DNA of 64,000 nucleotides from CAWHPS01 sp963831235 (GTDB lineage: Bacteria > Fibrobacterota > OXYB2-FULL-49-7 > JAEUSG01). Positions 8,483-18,269 of this stretch are shown here, piece after piece. The stretch covers positions 186,001 through 250,000 of the forward strand of contig CAWHPS010000033.1 of assembly GCA_963831235.1 (NCBI GenBank). The letters run 5' to 3'. The position numbers and the translations under genes were made by a program. How positions within the stretch are numbered: the first letter of the stretch is position 1; every line of letters begins with the position of its first letter. The notes under the pieces are model-generated. The model was not told the DNA's origin. It made no database searches and worked only from the letters and a program-made list of their open reading frames with translations.

Positions 8483-10359
8483 AACAAACATACTTTTTAT
8501 ACCTTTTGATCATTGTATCAGCATTCCTTTCCTGTTCCAGGAATGCTCCGACCATGGCAGGAGGAACCAGCAATACCGGAAATGCCATTGTCCAGGGCCG
8601 GCTTATTTATACGAACGGTGCAGCCGCTGCAGGGATTAGGGTTTACCTGCGCCCCAAAACTTTTCTGCCGGGGATCGCAACACCTGTCGGGCCGGCTGTT
8701 GCAACAACTGATGCTCACGGCTTTTTTTCATTTTCTTCAATTGAAAGCGGCATATACATCATTGAGTCGCTTGATGGCAAAGGCAACGGCATTGTAATTC
8801 CGGATATTTTGCCTACCGCACAGAAAATCACGATTGATCTTGCTGACCGGACACTTAAACAGGTTGGAAAGATCCAGGGTAGTGTGGAAATACCTGATTC
8901 ACTGAAACCTGAAAACATTTTTATCCAGGTCTATGGCCTCAACCGTTCCATCACCGTGGATTCAAGCGGCCAGTTTATAATAGCCGATATTCCCGAAGGA
9001 GTGTTCTTTCTCCATCTTGTAACCCCGTCTATATCCTGTGATCCGCTTGCGGGCCAGGAGGTTTATGTTGTTTCAGGGCTTGACACGAAAACAGATACCA
9101 TGCGCATGGTCAACGCTCAAATTAAGGAGACTACACCGATATATTATTCAGTCGGCATAGGTACTACTGCTTTGTACCAGGGTACGGGAAGCGCAGTTTC
9201 AGGGACACTGACGCTTGATTCACCTGCGCCGGATAATGTTGGCATGGGTGACGAAGTCCGCGCAGGGCAGATGCGATACTACATCAGCCGCCGAAATTCA
9301 TCTCATTCCTTTCAGATCCAAACCGCTTTTTCAGCCTCGCAACCAGCCGGAGCCACGACGATTTCGTTCAATAATCAGTCAGTCGAAATTTACCGTGCCT
9401 TTAACAGTCTGGGTCAGGCACTGGACGGAAATAATGTCAATGGATGCGCAGCGGATTCAGGCCATTTGAATACCCTGGACCTTGTTTCCGGAAATTATCA
9501 GCTCTCCATTGCATGCTACGCGGATGGGACTGATTCGAGTGAGGCGGTAATAAGAGGTTGGACAACAAGCCCGATAAACCCCATCAGAATATTCACGCCT
9601 GTCAACAATTCCGAGGTCGGCACAAGCCAGCGCCATCATGGGAATTGGGGTGCCAATGGTTATCGAATCCACATCACCGCAACCCGTGTGGACCAAAACA
9701 CCATCACCTGTATGGTGTCCAATGTGCAAATCGATGGTTTACAGATAGGTCTGACCTCGGATTTAAACGGGACAGATGCTGTTGAGTTCTATGAACAGCG
9801 TGATGGCCGGTTTGATGTGAGTAATTGTATCATTCACGGCGCCATTTTATCCACTATTGACGCGGGCCGAGCCATCATGGCATATACGTCCGCGAACAAT
9901 GCGTTTGTCAGATTCTGGAACAATATCATTGACGGATTTTCCTCTTATGACGGTTGCGGCATCCGGGTACATTTTGCAACCATCACAGGATATGCAGTGA
10001 ACAACACATTCGTCAATTGCCATTATGCGCTGGACGGATATCTTGACAGGATTGTTATAAAGAACACCATAGCAAGCGGCTGCACCCGGGCGCTCTTTCC
10101 TTGGGGCACTCAGTTTTATCCGGGCAACGACTACAATGTGACTGACTGTGCGGGTCCTGATTTTAAAGGTATTCATTCGCGTGATTCGGTTTTTGTGAAC
10201 TTTAAGGACCCACTGAACTGGGATTTTCATCTTGCGCCAACTGATACTGTGGCAAAGGATCATGGGGTAGTGGGTCCGATATCCGGTTTGTATTCGGATG
10301 ACATTGACGGTGAGATTCGCACGGAGAACTGGGACATTGGTGCAGATGAGGTAAAATAG
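8479..10359 (+). CDS. Lipoprotein with regulatory-like domains and beta-helix (cassette 2)
   Basis: A lipoprotein signal ends in FLSC, with lipidated Cys at residue 19, followed by GGTSNTGNA at residues 28-36, the motif shared with the other two cassette lipoproteins. Two carboxypeptidase-regulatory-like Ig folds follow (about residues 38-215). The C-terminal half looks like a right-handed beta-helix (repeated NN..FVNC and II.GAI strands) ending in DIGADEVK, as in choice-of-anchor Q / parallel beta-helix proteins. Likely displayed on the cell surface, perhaps binding polysaccharide. Coupled by a 4-base overlap to the TIGR02147 gene. Confidence 0.8.
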   Translation: MKQTYFLYLLIIVSAFLSCSRNAPTMAGGTSNTGNAIVQGRLIYTNGAAAAGIRVYLRPKTFLPGIATPVGPAVATTDAHGFFSFSSIESGIYIIESLDGKGNGIVIPDILPTAQKITIDLADRTLKQVGKIQGSVEIPDSLKPENIFIQVYGLNRSITVDSSGQFIIADIPEGVFFLHLVTPSISCDPLAGQEVYVVSGLDTKTDTMRMVNAQIKETTPIYYSVGIGTTALYQGTGSAVSGTLTLDSPAPDNVGMGDEVRAGQMRYYISRRNSSHSFQIQTAFSASQPAGATTISFNNQSVEIYRAFNSLGQALDGNNVNGCAADSGHLNTLDLVSGNYQLSIACYADGTDSSEAVIRGWTTSPINPIRIFTPVNNSEVGTSQRHHGNWGANGYRIHITATRVDQNTITCMVSNVQIDGLQIGLTSDLNGTDAVEFYEQRDGRFDVSNCIIHGAILSTIDAGRAIMAYTSANNAFVRFWNNIIDGFSSYDGCGIRVHFATITGYAVNNTFVNCHYALDGYLDRIVIKNTIASGCTRALFPWGTQFYPGNDYNVTDCAGPDFKGIHSRDSVFVNFKDPLNWDFHLAPTDTVAKDHGVVGPISGLYSDDIDGEIRTENWDIGADEVK

Positions 10360-10578
10360 CAGCTAACATTTACAGCCGGGAAACCGGTAAGCCTATTGGA
10401 GCGGGCATAGGAAACACCCGCATTTCGGGCTCGGGTAGTTTTATTTACAGCGATGAAGGCGCCGCTACCTTCAATAACTATCATTTATTTTAAAACAAGA
10501 GTTGTTATAACCAGTTACAATATAATATGATAGGATTATTGTTGAAATCGTATCGAATATAGCGTATATTTTCGGTAT

Positions 10579-11755
10579 ATGTATAACCGCCTATTAAAGT
10601 TATCTCAAGCACACAGTTTCTTCTTATTCGGCATGAGGGGGTCGGGTAAATCCACTCTCTTGCGAAAGGCTTTTCAAAATTCCAACGCAGTATGGATTGA
10701 TCTCCTGCTTGCCGAACCAGATCTCAAATACAAAAGAAACCCGGATATGCTGCGAACTGAAATCCTTGGATTGATAAAGGCCGGTAACCGGCCCGATATC
10801 GTCATTATTGATGAAGTCCAGAAAGTTCCGGCACTACTTGATGTCGTTCACCATCTGATTGAGAATGAGAAAATCACTTTTGCACTGACCGGGTCATCGG
10901 CCAGAAAATTAAAACGGGGAGGCGGTAATCTACTGGCAGGCAGGGCATTTGTTTTTTATCTTTTTCCGTTTTCATTTATGGAACTGGAAGAAGTTTTTGA
11001 TTTGACAAGTTTCCTTTCATGGGGTGGTCTGCCGGCACTTTACAGCGGTGAACTTCAGGACGACAATGATAAAACCCGGTTCCTGAAAGCCTATGTTCAC
11101 ACCTACTTGAAGGAGGAAATCCTGGAAGAACAGATAGTCCAGGCGCATCAAACCCTTCTATGCTTTTCTGGAGGTGGCCGCCCAGATGAACGGCTGCATC
11201 CTTAATTTCTCAAAGATTGGGAGGGAGGCCGGCTCCGACGACAAGACCGTTGAACGTTATTATTCCATTCTGGAGGACACCCTGCTCGGATTTCATCTCC
11301 CGCCGTTTCACCTCTCCGTCCGTAAGCAACAAATCGGCAGTCCTCGGTTTTATTTTACGGACAACGGTATTGCCAGGGCGCTTCGCGGATTTTTTCAACC
11401 GGTCACCCGTCAATCGACATATGAATACGGGCAATTATTTGAGACGTTTTTAATAAGCGAGATTTACAAGCTGAACAAGACCGGCGAAAAGGATTACAAA
11501 CTCTCTTTCCTTCGAACCAAGGAAGGCCTCGAGTTGGATTTGATAGTGGAACTGTCACCGAAGAAACGTTATTGCATAGAGATAAAATCAGGCATCGTGA
11601 AGGATTTGACGGATTTCAACGCACAGTTTCGGATTGCCAAAGAAATACCGGATTCTGAATTCTTCGTATTTTCACAAAACGATGTCACAATCAGCGATAA
11701 TGGAATTAATGTTCTGCCTTGGCGGAACGGCATCCGGATGCTTTTCCCGGGTTGA
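10579..11755 (+). pseudogene. DUF4143-type AAA ATPase, frameshifted
   Basis: The N-terminal part (10579-11139) has Walker A GMRGSGKST, Walker B IVIIDEVQ and sensor-like ALTGSSARKLKRGG, the AAA_14 fold. The C-terminal part (about 11141-11755) has VAAQMNGCILNFSKIGREAG, then DLIVEL and CIEIKSG, the DUF4143 nuclease-like domain. The two halves are in different frames. Continuity of the family sequence places a single extra base near 11140 (after EEQIV, the next frame reads RRIKPFYAFLEVAAQ). Either a real frameshift or a sequencing error. Such ATPases are common accessory genes of unclear role. Confidence 0.8.
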
Positions 11756-11888
11756 TCTGACACATGTCGTTAACGCAAGAAAATGTCCATGTATGAGGTT
11801 TAAGATAGTTCTAAGTGTATTGGAATCGTCGAATCCAAACAAGTATGCACACCAAACCTTAAAATCCTTATTTTAGTTAATTATAGCC

Positions 11889-11919
11889 ACAAAACGTATC
11901 CATTATGGATACGTTTTGT
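11889..11919. promoter_or_regulatory. 31-bp near-perfect palindrome before the collapsed cassette
   Basis: Two 15-bp arms (ACAAAACGTATCCAT and its reverse complement) flank a single T. The central 19 bp match the palindrome at 7539-7557. It lies about 50 bp upstream of the broken TIGR02147 start at 11966, followed by the same promoter-proximal sequence as cassette 2. This copy has kept or gained better symmetry than the one in front of the intact gene. Confidence 0.5.
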
Positions 11920-11965
11920 TTTTTATCTATTGACTAAAAAGCCTTCCCGATATATCTTTACAAGT

Positions 11966-12086
11966 ATGATTCCTGTGATTTTTGAATATATCGACTACCG
12001 CCTTTTCCTTAAAGATTACTATGCTGAAAAGAAGAATAGCAAGCCTTGATATTGGTGCGGATGAGTTAAAATTGCAGCTAACATAA
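11966..12086 (+). pseudogene. Collapsed TIGR02147-lipoprotein cassette
   Basis: The first 27 codons match the cassette-2 regulator (MIPVIFEYIDYRLFLKDYY then AEKKNSKP) and stop at TGA 12047-12049. From 12048 the sequence matches instead the very end of the cassette-2 lipoprotein gene (reading DIGADELK) and its 3' flank (GCAGCTAACAT). The whole middle of a cassette, about 2.7 kb, is missing. This is the scar of a duplicated cassette that later lost its interior. The rest of 11756-12150 holds the palindrome and nothing else I recognise. Confidence 0.8.
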
Positions 12087-12150
12087 ACAGCCGGAAAACC
12101 GGCAAGGGGGAAGAATAAAGAAGAATACATCAATTGGCGGAGTCATTCTG

Positions 12151-14547
12151 ATGAGGATGACTGCAATGCTGCTGGTATGCAGCGGACTGTTCATGATTGT
12201 TCAGGCAGACACGCACACCGCGGCCAGTTGTTCCAAGGCTGATGTGCAGACATCCATAAATGCCGCAAGCAGTGGAGATACCGTCAAGGTTCCATCCGGC
12301 AGCAGTACATGGTCGTCCGGCCTCTTAATTCACAATAAGAGCATTTCTTTGATAGGCGGATATGGCGGAGTGACCACCATCGCACTAACCAATGGAAACT
12401 TTGTCCACCTTACCAGGGCCGTGGGCGGACAAAATGCAAGCAGGATAAGCGCCTTTACAATCAATCAAACATCCACAAGCTCCACATTTCATATTGAGTC
12501 CGACGGCGGTCTGGCTCCACAGGGATTCCGTATCGACCACATTACACGCAATGTCACCGGAAATGCTTTTATCGAGTTTGCTGAAGGATGGGGTAACGCG
12601 GCATCAAGCTGGGAAGGGTTGATAGATAATAATCTTATTACCAATGGCCGGGTGGAATATTGGGGTGAGAACTCAAGTACCGGCGGGCGTTATCGCTGGT
12701 CTGAGCCTCTCAACCTGGGAGACGAACATGCGCTTTATATCGAAGACAATACGTTCATTGTCACGAGTCCTTCTGCAACAAACTATATCAATCAGGTGGA
12801 TGGTGGCGAAGGTGCCCGTACCATTGCCAGGTTCAATACATTCACAGGCGGTCGAATTGAGTCTCACGGAGTGCAAACCGAGAATTCCCGGTCAGTTAAA
12901 CGGTGGGAATTTTACTATAACATTTTTACATCATCCCCCTCGGATAAACAGTATCGCCCGTTTTTAATTAGAGGTGGTACTGGTATGGTTTTCCACAACA
13001 CAACCGATGGTAACTATTCGATCAATGTCATTAATATTGACAATCTTCGGTCGCATCAGTCTGACGTATACAGCGGTATGCCGAATTGGGGACCCTGCAC
13101 AGGAAGTTCGCGTGTTGATGGAAATCAGCCGGATGGAGAAGGGTATCCATGCAGGGATCAGATTGGAATGTCAACAGATGCCACATTATGGGATTATTCA
13201 GGGACCGGTCCGATTCAAACAAAGGCCCCAGCCTATTTTTGGGGAAATACTCAGAATGGATCGAGATTACAGGTCAGCCTGAATTGTGTAGGAACAGCAG
13301 AAGAGTGTACTCGCCAGGCGACAAAGCAACTTGTTGAGAATCGTGACTGGTTCCAAACTCCTGTCGGCCCTTTCAACGGAACAGTCGGCGTTGGGGAAGG
13401 CACGTTGGCCAATCGTCCCGCTACATGCACTCCTGGCACTGCCTATTGGGCCACGGACCAGGGAGAATGGAACAGCAAACATGACGGGGCTGATGGTCAG
13501 CTCTATAAATGCACGGCTCAAAATACCTGGACACTGCAGTACACACCCTATACATACCCCCATCCATTGACAACAGGTGATCCTGCCGCCAATCCTATCC
13601 TGACAAGCATTTCAGTTACCCCTGCGAGCGCGGAAGTTGTGATAAGCAGTACTCATCAGTTTACAGCTATTGCCAAAGACCAGAATGGCGCGGACATGTC
13701 CACTCAACCCATTTTTACCTGGACCGTGAATGGCGGCGGCGCCATCAGCTCCTCCGGCTTATTTACCGCGGAAAACACGACAGGCGGGCCTTATACGGTC
13801 ACCGCAACGGCCGGTAGCCTTAATGGCACGGCAAGTATTACAATCATTGTCGCTCCCGCTGGAGTACTTGGCAACAACAGCGAAGGAACAGCTACAGACA
13901 ATATCAGCGATGGCTCGGGCAACTACATCAATGCGGCCCGTTTTCAGGCCGCAACAAGTTTTACTGCTTTGCGGATAAAGGCAAAGGTGCTCGGTATTAC
14001 CGGCAAATACAAATGCGCCATATACAGCGACAATGGCGAAATGCCGCAGACATTGCTGAAGGAAAGCGCGGAAGTCACAAACCCTTCCACCGGTTGGCAA
14101 ACCTTTAGCCTGGTTTCTTCGCAGAGTATCCAGAGTGGCAGCTATTATTGGCTGGCCATATGGTCGGATGTATCAAGCACCAGTGCCGGCATTTACTATG
14201 ATGCCACCGGTGGAACAACGCGCTGGACATCTGCAACAACGTATGGCAGTTGGCCGAATCCCATCACAACAACAGGCGGGAGCAGTTACAACTATTGCAT
14301 CTATGCCGAAGGGGATGATGGAGTGGATGCTGAAATCAAGAGCATCAAAGCGCCCGCAACAATAGATTGCAATACGACCTTGCGGATAAAGATTTACAAT
14401 ATCGAAGGAAGGCTGGTGCAGACCACGACCTTGACACAAAGCCAGCTCAGCCAATTGTCCAGTACAGTGCGGCTGCCGAATGGGTTATATGTTTACACCA
14501 TAGGCAGAGAGTACGGAAGTGCGAAGGCGCTGTTGGTGCTGAGATAA
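12151..14547 (+). CDS. Secreted beta-helix protein with Ig-like domain and sorting tail
   Basis: The 798-residue product has a signal peptide (MRMTAMLLVCSGLFMIVQA). A right-handed beta-helix of pectate-lyase-like shape spans about residues 25-440 (repeats such as IDNNLITNGRVEY and ARFNTFTGGRIES). A bacterial Ig (BIG2-like) domain lies near residues 485-570 (SVTPASAEVVISSTHQFTA). A jelly-roll-like segment follows, then a C-terminal domain (KIYNIEGRLVQTTTL, LPNGLYVYTI) of T9SS type A style. Probably a secreted polysaccharide-binding or -degrading protein. No catalytic residues could be assigned. A fragment with the same tail lies at 23828. Confidence 0.75.
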   Translation: MRMTAMLLVCSGLFMIVQADTHTAASCSKADVQTSINAASSGDTVKVPSGSSTWSSGLLIHNKSISLIGGYGGVTTIALTNGNFVHLTRAVGGQNASRISAFTINQTSTSSTFHIESDGGLAPQGFRIDHITRNVTGNAFIEFAEGWGNAASSWEGLIDNNLITNGRVEYWGENSSTGGRYRWSEPLNLGDEHALYIEDNTFIVTSPSATNYINQVDGGEGARTIARFNTFTGGRIESHGVQTENSRSVKRWEFYYNIFTSSPSDKQYRPFLIRGGTGMVFHNTTDGNYSINVINIDNLRSHQSDVYSGMPNWGPCTGSSRVDGNQPDGEGYPCRDQIGMSTDATLWDYSGTGPIQTKAPAYFWGNTQNGSRLQVSLNCVGTAEECTRQATKQLVENRDWFQTPVGPFNGTVGVGEGTLANRPATCTPGTAYWATDQGEWNSKHDGADGQLYKCTAQNTWTLQYTPYTYPHPLTTGDPAANPILTSISVTPASAEVVISSTHQFTAIAKDQNGADMSTQPIFTWTVNGGGAISSSGLFTAENTTGGPYTVTATAGSLNGTASITIIVAPAGVLGNNSEGTATDNISDGSGNYINAARFQAATSFTALRIKAKVLGITGKYKCAIYSDNGEMPQTLLKESAEVTNPSTGWQTFSLVSSQSIQSGSYYWLAIWSDVSSTSAGIYYDATGGTTRWTSATTYGSWPNPITTTGGSSYNYCIYAEGDDGVDAEIKSIKAPATIDCNTTLRIKIYNIEGRLVQTTTLTQSQLSQLSSTVRLPNGLYVYTIGREYGSAKALLVLR

Positions 14548-14601
14548 TTAATACGAATAAAAACCTGAAATAATACAAAACCCTTGGTTTTATGGATATT
14601 T

Positions 14602-15678
14602 ATGGATATATTTATGGATATGAGTTATACAATAAGCCTTGGCTCTCAGGTTCCAAATGATATTTTGAACCAGATTGCCGAGATAGACGAATTCAAAGGC
14701 CGATGGGAGGCGCTAAAAAATATAGCTCCAGAAAGGCTTTCCATCCTTCGTAAGGTGGCGACAATAGCGTCTATCGGCTCTTCAACACGTATTGAAGGGG
14801 CCCGTCTTTCTGATGCGGAGGTTGAAAAACTTCTTTCAAACATCAGCAGACATTCTTTTAGAAATAGAGATGAGGAGGAAATTGTAGGCTACGCGGATGC
14901 CATGAATATGGTCTTTGATTCGTACCAGGAGATTCCCATAACGGAAAACCATATCAGGCAAATGCATAAAGTCCTGCTGAAATACAGCGGCAAAGATGAG
15001 CACCATAAGGGCGAATACAAAAAGCTACCCAACAGTGTTGAGGCTTTCAACTTAAAAGGTGAAAGCGTGGGTGTTGTTTTTGAGACCGCAACGCCGTTTC
15101 AAACACCTCTTTTCATGCACGACCTTGTTGAATGGTATAATCAACAAATCAATGATAAAATCCATCACCCTCTCCTCATCATCGGTGGATTTGCCGTCCA
15201 TTTTCTTGCAATCCATCCTTTCCAGGACGGTAACGGCCGCTTATCCCGTATCCTCACCACCCTGATGCTTCTCAAGCAAAGTTATTCATACGTTCCTTAT
15301 TGTTCACTGGAAAGTATTGTAGAAGAAAATAAGGACCGCTATTATCTCTCTCTCAGAAAAGCCCAGACTTCATTCAAAACCGATCATAAAGGAATGGTTG
15401 AATGGCAGCGCTATTTGATAGCCATCTTTAAAAAGCAAAAGGACATACTTCTGAAAAAGATGGAGCAGGAAAAATCCCTTTCTCTTGCTGATTTATCCGC
15501 ACTTGAGACAAACATCTTGAAATTTGCAAAGGAAAGAGGGAAGTTTGCATTGCGTGAATCCGTCATTCAAACCTGTTCGAACCGTAACACTGTCAAAAAA
15601 AACCTCCAGAAACTTGTGAAAAAAGGGTTGTTAAAAAAACAAGGGGTAGGGAAGGGTACATGGTATTCGTTACCTTGA
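14602..15678 (+). CDS. Fic-domain AMP transferase with built-in inhibitory helix
   Basis: The active-site loop HPFQDGNGR lies at about residues 205-213 and supplies the catalytic His for adenylylation of a target protein. An N-terminal inhibitory motif of the S-x-x-x-E-G type (SSTRIEG, about residues 60-66) marks a class II, self-inhibited Fic protein. The C-terminal ~90 residues (NILKFAKERGKFALRESV, KKNLQKLVKKGLLKKQG) form a winged helix, so it may bind DNA and control its own gene. Several in-frame ATGs (14602, 14614, 14620) lie in a TTTATGGATA tandem repeat with no ribosome binding site, so the exact start is uncertain. Confidence 0.87.
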   Translation: MDIFMDMSYTISLGSQVPNDILNQIAEIDEFKGRWEALKNIAPERLSILRKVATIASIGSSTRIEGARLSDAEVEKLLSNISRHSFRNRDEEEIVGYADAMNMVFDSYQEIPITENHIRQMHKVLLKYSGKDEHHKGEYKKLPNSVEAFNLKGESVGVVFETATPFQTPLFMHDLVEWYNQQINDKIHHPLLIIGGFAVHFLAIHPFQDGNGRLSRILTTLMLLKQSYSYVPYCSLESIVEENKDRYYLSLRKAQTSFKTDHKGMVEWQRYLIAIFKKQKDILLKKMEQEKSLSLADLSALETNILKFAKERGKFALRESVIQTCSNRNTVKKNLQKLVKKGLLKKQGVGKGTWYSLP

Positions 15679-15852
15679 ACAGGAAACACATTGGATCATC
15701 GGTATCTGACACTTTCATCAGCCCCCTGAATAGTTGTCAGACGATTTTCTCTTAAGGCAAGGAGTTTTGAGATATGATCTCATAGAATAGGCATTTATTA
15801 CTTTTTCTTATTATTTATTATTTTATTTTATCTGATAGACGTGTGAACTTAG

Positions 15853-15865
15853 CGCCCTTCGGGCG
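15853..15865. terminator. Short GC hairpin near the IS end
   Basis: CGCCC-TTC-GGGCG hairpin just beyond the stop of the small gene at 15871. It could be a transcription stop for the IS91-type unit or the subterminal hairpin that IS91-family elements carry near one end. No T-run follows on the minus strand, so an ordinary terminator is less likely. The rest of 15679-15870 shows no gene. Confidence 0.35.
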
Positions 15866-15870
15866 GACTT

Positions 15871-16110
15871 TCAGAGCTCCTCCGTACATTCCATGGAGTA
15901 ATTGTTACACCCCGGACATCCCACTTTTGGCATTTCACCATCCTGATACTCATTGTTGAATTTAGCCATGCCAATCCCGACATCCACGATGGCCTCGTTG
16001 ACTTTTATCTCTGTCTTACACAAGGGACAACGATAATTGTATTCCCTCGGCGGAGGGCCGAAGGGTATGTAACACCTCTCCCGCTTCAATGATTTCTTTT
16101 GCTGACGCAT
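15871..16110 (-). CDS. Possible small zinc-ribbon protein overlapping the transposase
   Basis: The frame downstream of and overlapping the transposase 3' end encodes about 79 residues from an ATG at 16110. It contains two Cys pairs, CPLC near the middle and CPGC near the end, about 34 residues apart, a zinc-ribbon pattern. The Cys spacing and protein-like composition argue for a real product, either a coupled accessory gene or the displaced C-terminus of the transposase after a frameshift. I recognise no named family. Confidence 0.4.
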   Translation of the reverse strand: MRQQKKSLKRERCYIPFGPPPREYNYRCPLCKTEIKVNEAIVDVGIGMAKFNNEYQDGEMPKVGCPGCNNYSMECTEEL

Positions 16111-17305
16111 CCATTCCTTTCTTGAGCGCTTCCAGCGCATCATAAATGAACCCATGCTTGGGATGCCAAATTCTCCAGAGTTCCATTTTGTTCCGGCAAT
16201 GTGGACAAATAAGGGGGTCAACGCCCGTACTCTCCCTGTACCTTTCTCGATAATCTTTTCTCGCAATTATCTGTATACCGTCTTTCACCACACCCTTCAC
16301 CTTAGCCAGCGCTGTTTCAATGATGGCTTTTACTTTCTCAAATGTTCTTGTCGCCTGCACACCAAAATATCTTATCCGCTTGAACCCCTTCGGCAATACG
16401 TGCTGTATCATTCTCCCGATAAAACGATAGACCGGTATTGTCTCCTGCTCCACACGCTTGGTCTTGTGGCTCCGATAATGATAAGTCACCTCTGCCCCAT
16501 CATAACGGTCTATCCGCTTTACCGATATCGGAGGACTCACAACATATTTCGCCAAATATTTCGCTAAACTCCGATACCGAGAGGGAACATCGCCTTTCTG
16601 CACGTTGGCGACAAAACCTTCGGGGTACTTTTTATAACAATCATCCACCAATTTGCCTATCTTCTTCTTGCCCAGTTCCCGCTTAAGCATCTCCAATAAA
16701 TACCACTGCCATTTCTTGTGTAATACATTGTATGGCAGATATCCTAAATGCTTCCATTCTTTTGTCTCTGTTGTTATCCCGCCACTCGTTCCGATAATAT
16801 GCAGATGCGGATTATATTCCCCGTTACGGCTATTCGTCTGCAATACTACGATATATCCCCCGCATAAGGTAAATTTGGCGGTTGCACTAAAAAAATCATC
16901 CAAACAAGATACCCCACAATGAAAAAATGGTCCTAACAATCCGACATTATCAAAGAACGTCTTCCATAATACTTCCGGAACCGTCAAAACAATATGTCGG
17001 TAAACTACTCCTGGATGCAACATCTCGCTGACTTGGCTCACCCAATTATCCACATAGACTTTCCCGCAACGTAAACACATCGAGCCTTTACAACTCATCG
17101 ATACCACCCTGTGACCCTGGCCACAATCCATACAGAGATATTCGACATACCCCATTTTCTCCGGATTACCACAATCGAGCATCTTTTCTACAACGCTGTT
17201 GTAATATTCCGTATCGTACATCGGATGTTGATGCTTGAAGCCTGGCCAATGATCCGAGAATATCTGCTTAAATACATTCCAATCTTTCCTTTCTTTCTCA
17301 TCCAT
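16016..17305 (-). CDS. IS91-family (HUH/Y2) transposase
   Basis: The 429-residue protein has an N-terminal zinc-binding domain with Cys pairs (YLCMDCGQGH, MCLRCGKVYVDNW) and the single-strand HUH nuclease signature NPHLHIIGTSGG (His-Leu-His), which together define the IS91-like Y2 transposases. It nicks and joins single-stranded DNA for rolling-circle transposition. A C-terminal Cys pair (LICPHCRNKM) is present. The start at 17305 lies about 70 bases from the gene at 17376. The element ends could not be fixed: IS91 elements lack ordinary inverted repeats and target duplications. Confidence 0.88.
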   Translation of the reverse strand: MDEKERKDWNVFKQIFSDHWPGFKHQHPMYDTEYYNSVVEKMLDCGNPEKMGYVEYLCMDCGQGHRVVSMSCKGSMCLRCGKVYVDNWVSQVSEMLHPGVVYRHIVLTVPEVLWKTFFDNVGLLGPFFHCGVSCLDDFFSATAKFTLCGGYIVVLQTNSRNGEYNPHLHIIGTSGGITTETKEWKHLGYLPYNVLHKKWQWYLLEMLKRELGKKKIGKLVDDCYKKYPEGFVANVQKGDVPSRYRSLAKYLAKYVVSPPISVKRIDRYDGAEVTYHYRSHKTKRVEQETIPVYRFIGRMIQHVLPKGFKRIRYFGVQATRTFEKVKAIIETALAKVKGVVKDGIQIIARKDYRERYRESTGVDPLICPHCRNKMELWRIWHPKHGFIYDALEALKKGMDASAKEIIEAGEVLHTLRPSAEGIQLSLSLV

Positions 17306-17375
17306 ATCCTAATAATAATTTACTACAACTCCTATTGCCACAATCTGTTAGCCAAGTTTTTTCCCCTAAAAGAAG

Positions 17376-18269
17376 ATGAAAATTCCTATGCATTTTAATT
17401 ATAAAACCATTTTCAACAGGAAAACATGGCTCTGTGGTGCTGGTTTTTATACTCCTTGGCAGGAAAGGCCCGTTGTTATTACCCAACTTCTCCAATACGT
17501 AAAACCATTTCATATTTCCGGAGAGCTTGACAGTCTTGCTTTTAAATCCAGCCTTTATGCTACTTTGGCACAGATTCCCTTTGACAAAAAACCTTTTACC
17601 AGCACTTTGAACACCGTGTTTTTCAATTTAAAAGGTAATATGAGCGATTATTATTTGAATGTCAGTGGAACCGGATATTCCACTGTTTTTTCCGGGATGC
17701 CGATAAGCGGCCCCGGGATCGGGCTTATGTGGGAGCCGGAATATGAACTTTCGCCTTGGATGAGACTTATCGGAGGCGCGGGATTTGCCTCGATGTGGCT
17801 TGACTCCATAAGAGGACTTAAAATAAATCCCGCAAAATATGAAGTGGTAAGCGATGGGAATTATTCCGTTAAAGGTTCTGCTTCTTTAAAAGGATTTCTC
17901 TTTTTACTGGGTTTTTCATGGAAATTCCCTTGTAATTTACGCACGGATCAGTCCCTTGCATTTGCAAGACTGTATCCGGATTATTCTTTTGACTGGATAA
18001 AAAGCGGGCTGTTTACCAATACAACATACGGCGGATCGCGATCCCCGATTGTTTCCAGCGACTTCCGTTGGTATCATGGTGCAATTAAACTGCTTGAAGT
18101 CCCATTTGAAGCGGAGCTTTCGTTTGATCAGGGTATTCCAATGCACATAAACTACCGTACGGAAACGGAAGAGAATACCGGAGGGGCAAAACGGAAAGAC
18201 AGAATAATCGGTCTTGAAAGGATTGCATTGACTTTGACTTATCAGTTTTTCAAACATCCTCGGAATTGA
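17376..18269 (+). CDS. Beta-rich protein without signal peptide, possibly truncated
   Basis: A 297-residue protein rich in alternating aromatic and small residues (FISGELDSLAFKSSLYATL-like strands, FRWYHGAIKLLEVPFEAELS), which looks like an outer-membrane barrel or beta-sandwich. There is no signal peptide, and the frame begins right beside the IS91-type element. It may therefore be the 3' part of a longer gene cut by the insertion. No family recognised. Confidence 0.5.
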   Translation: MKIPMHFNYKTIFNRKTWLCGAGFYTPWQERPVVITQLLQYVKPFHISGELDSLAFKSSLYATLAQIPFDKKPFTSTLNTVFFNLKGNMSDYYLNVSGTGYSTVFSGMPISGPGIGLMWEPEYELSPWMRLIGGAGFASMWLDSIRGLKINPAKYEVVSDGNYSVKGSASLKGFLFLLGFSWKFPCNLRTDQSLAFARLYPDYSFDWIKSGLFTNTTYGGSRSPIVSSDFRWYHGAIKLLEVPFEAELSFDQGIPMHINYRTETEENTGGAKRKDRIIGLERIALTLTYQFFKHPRN

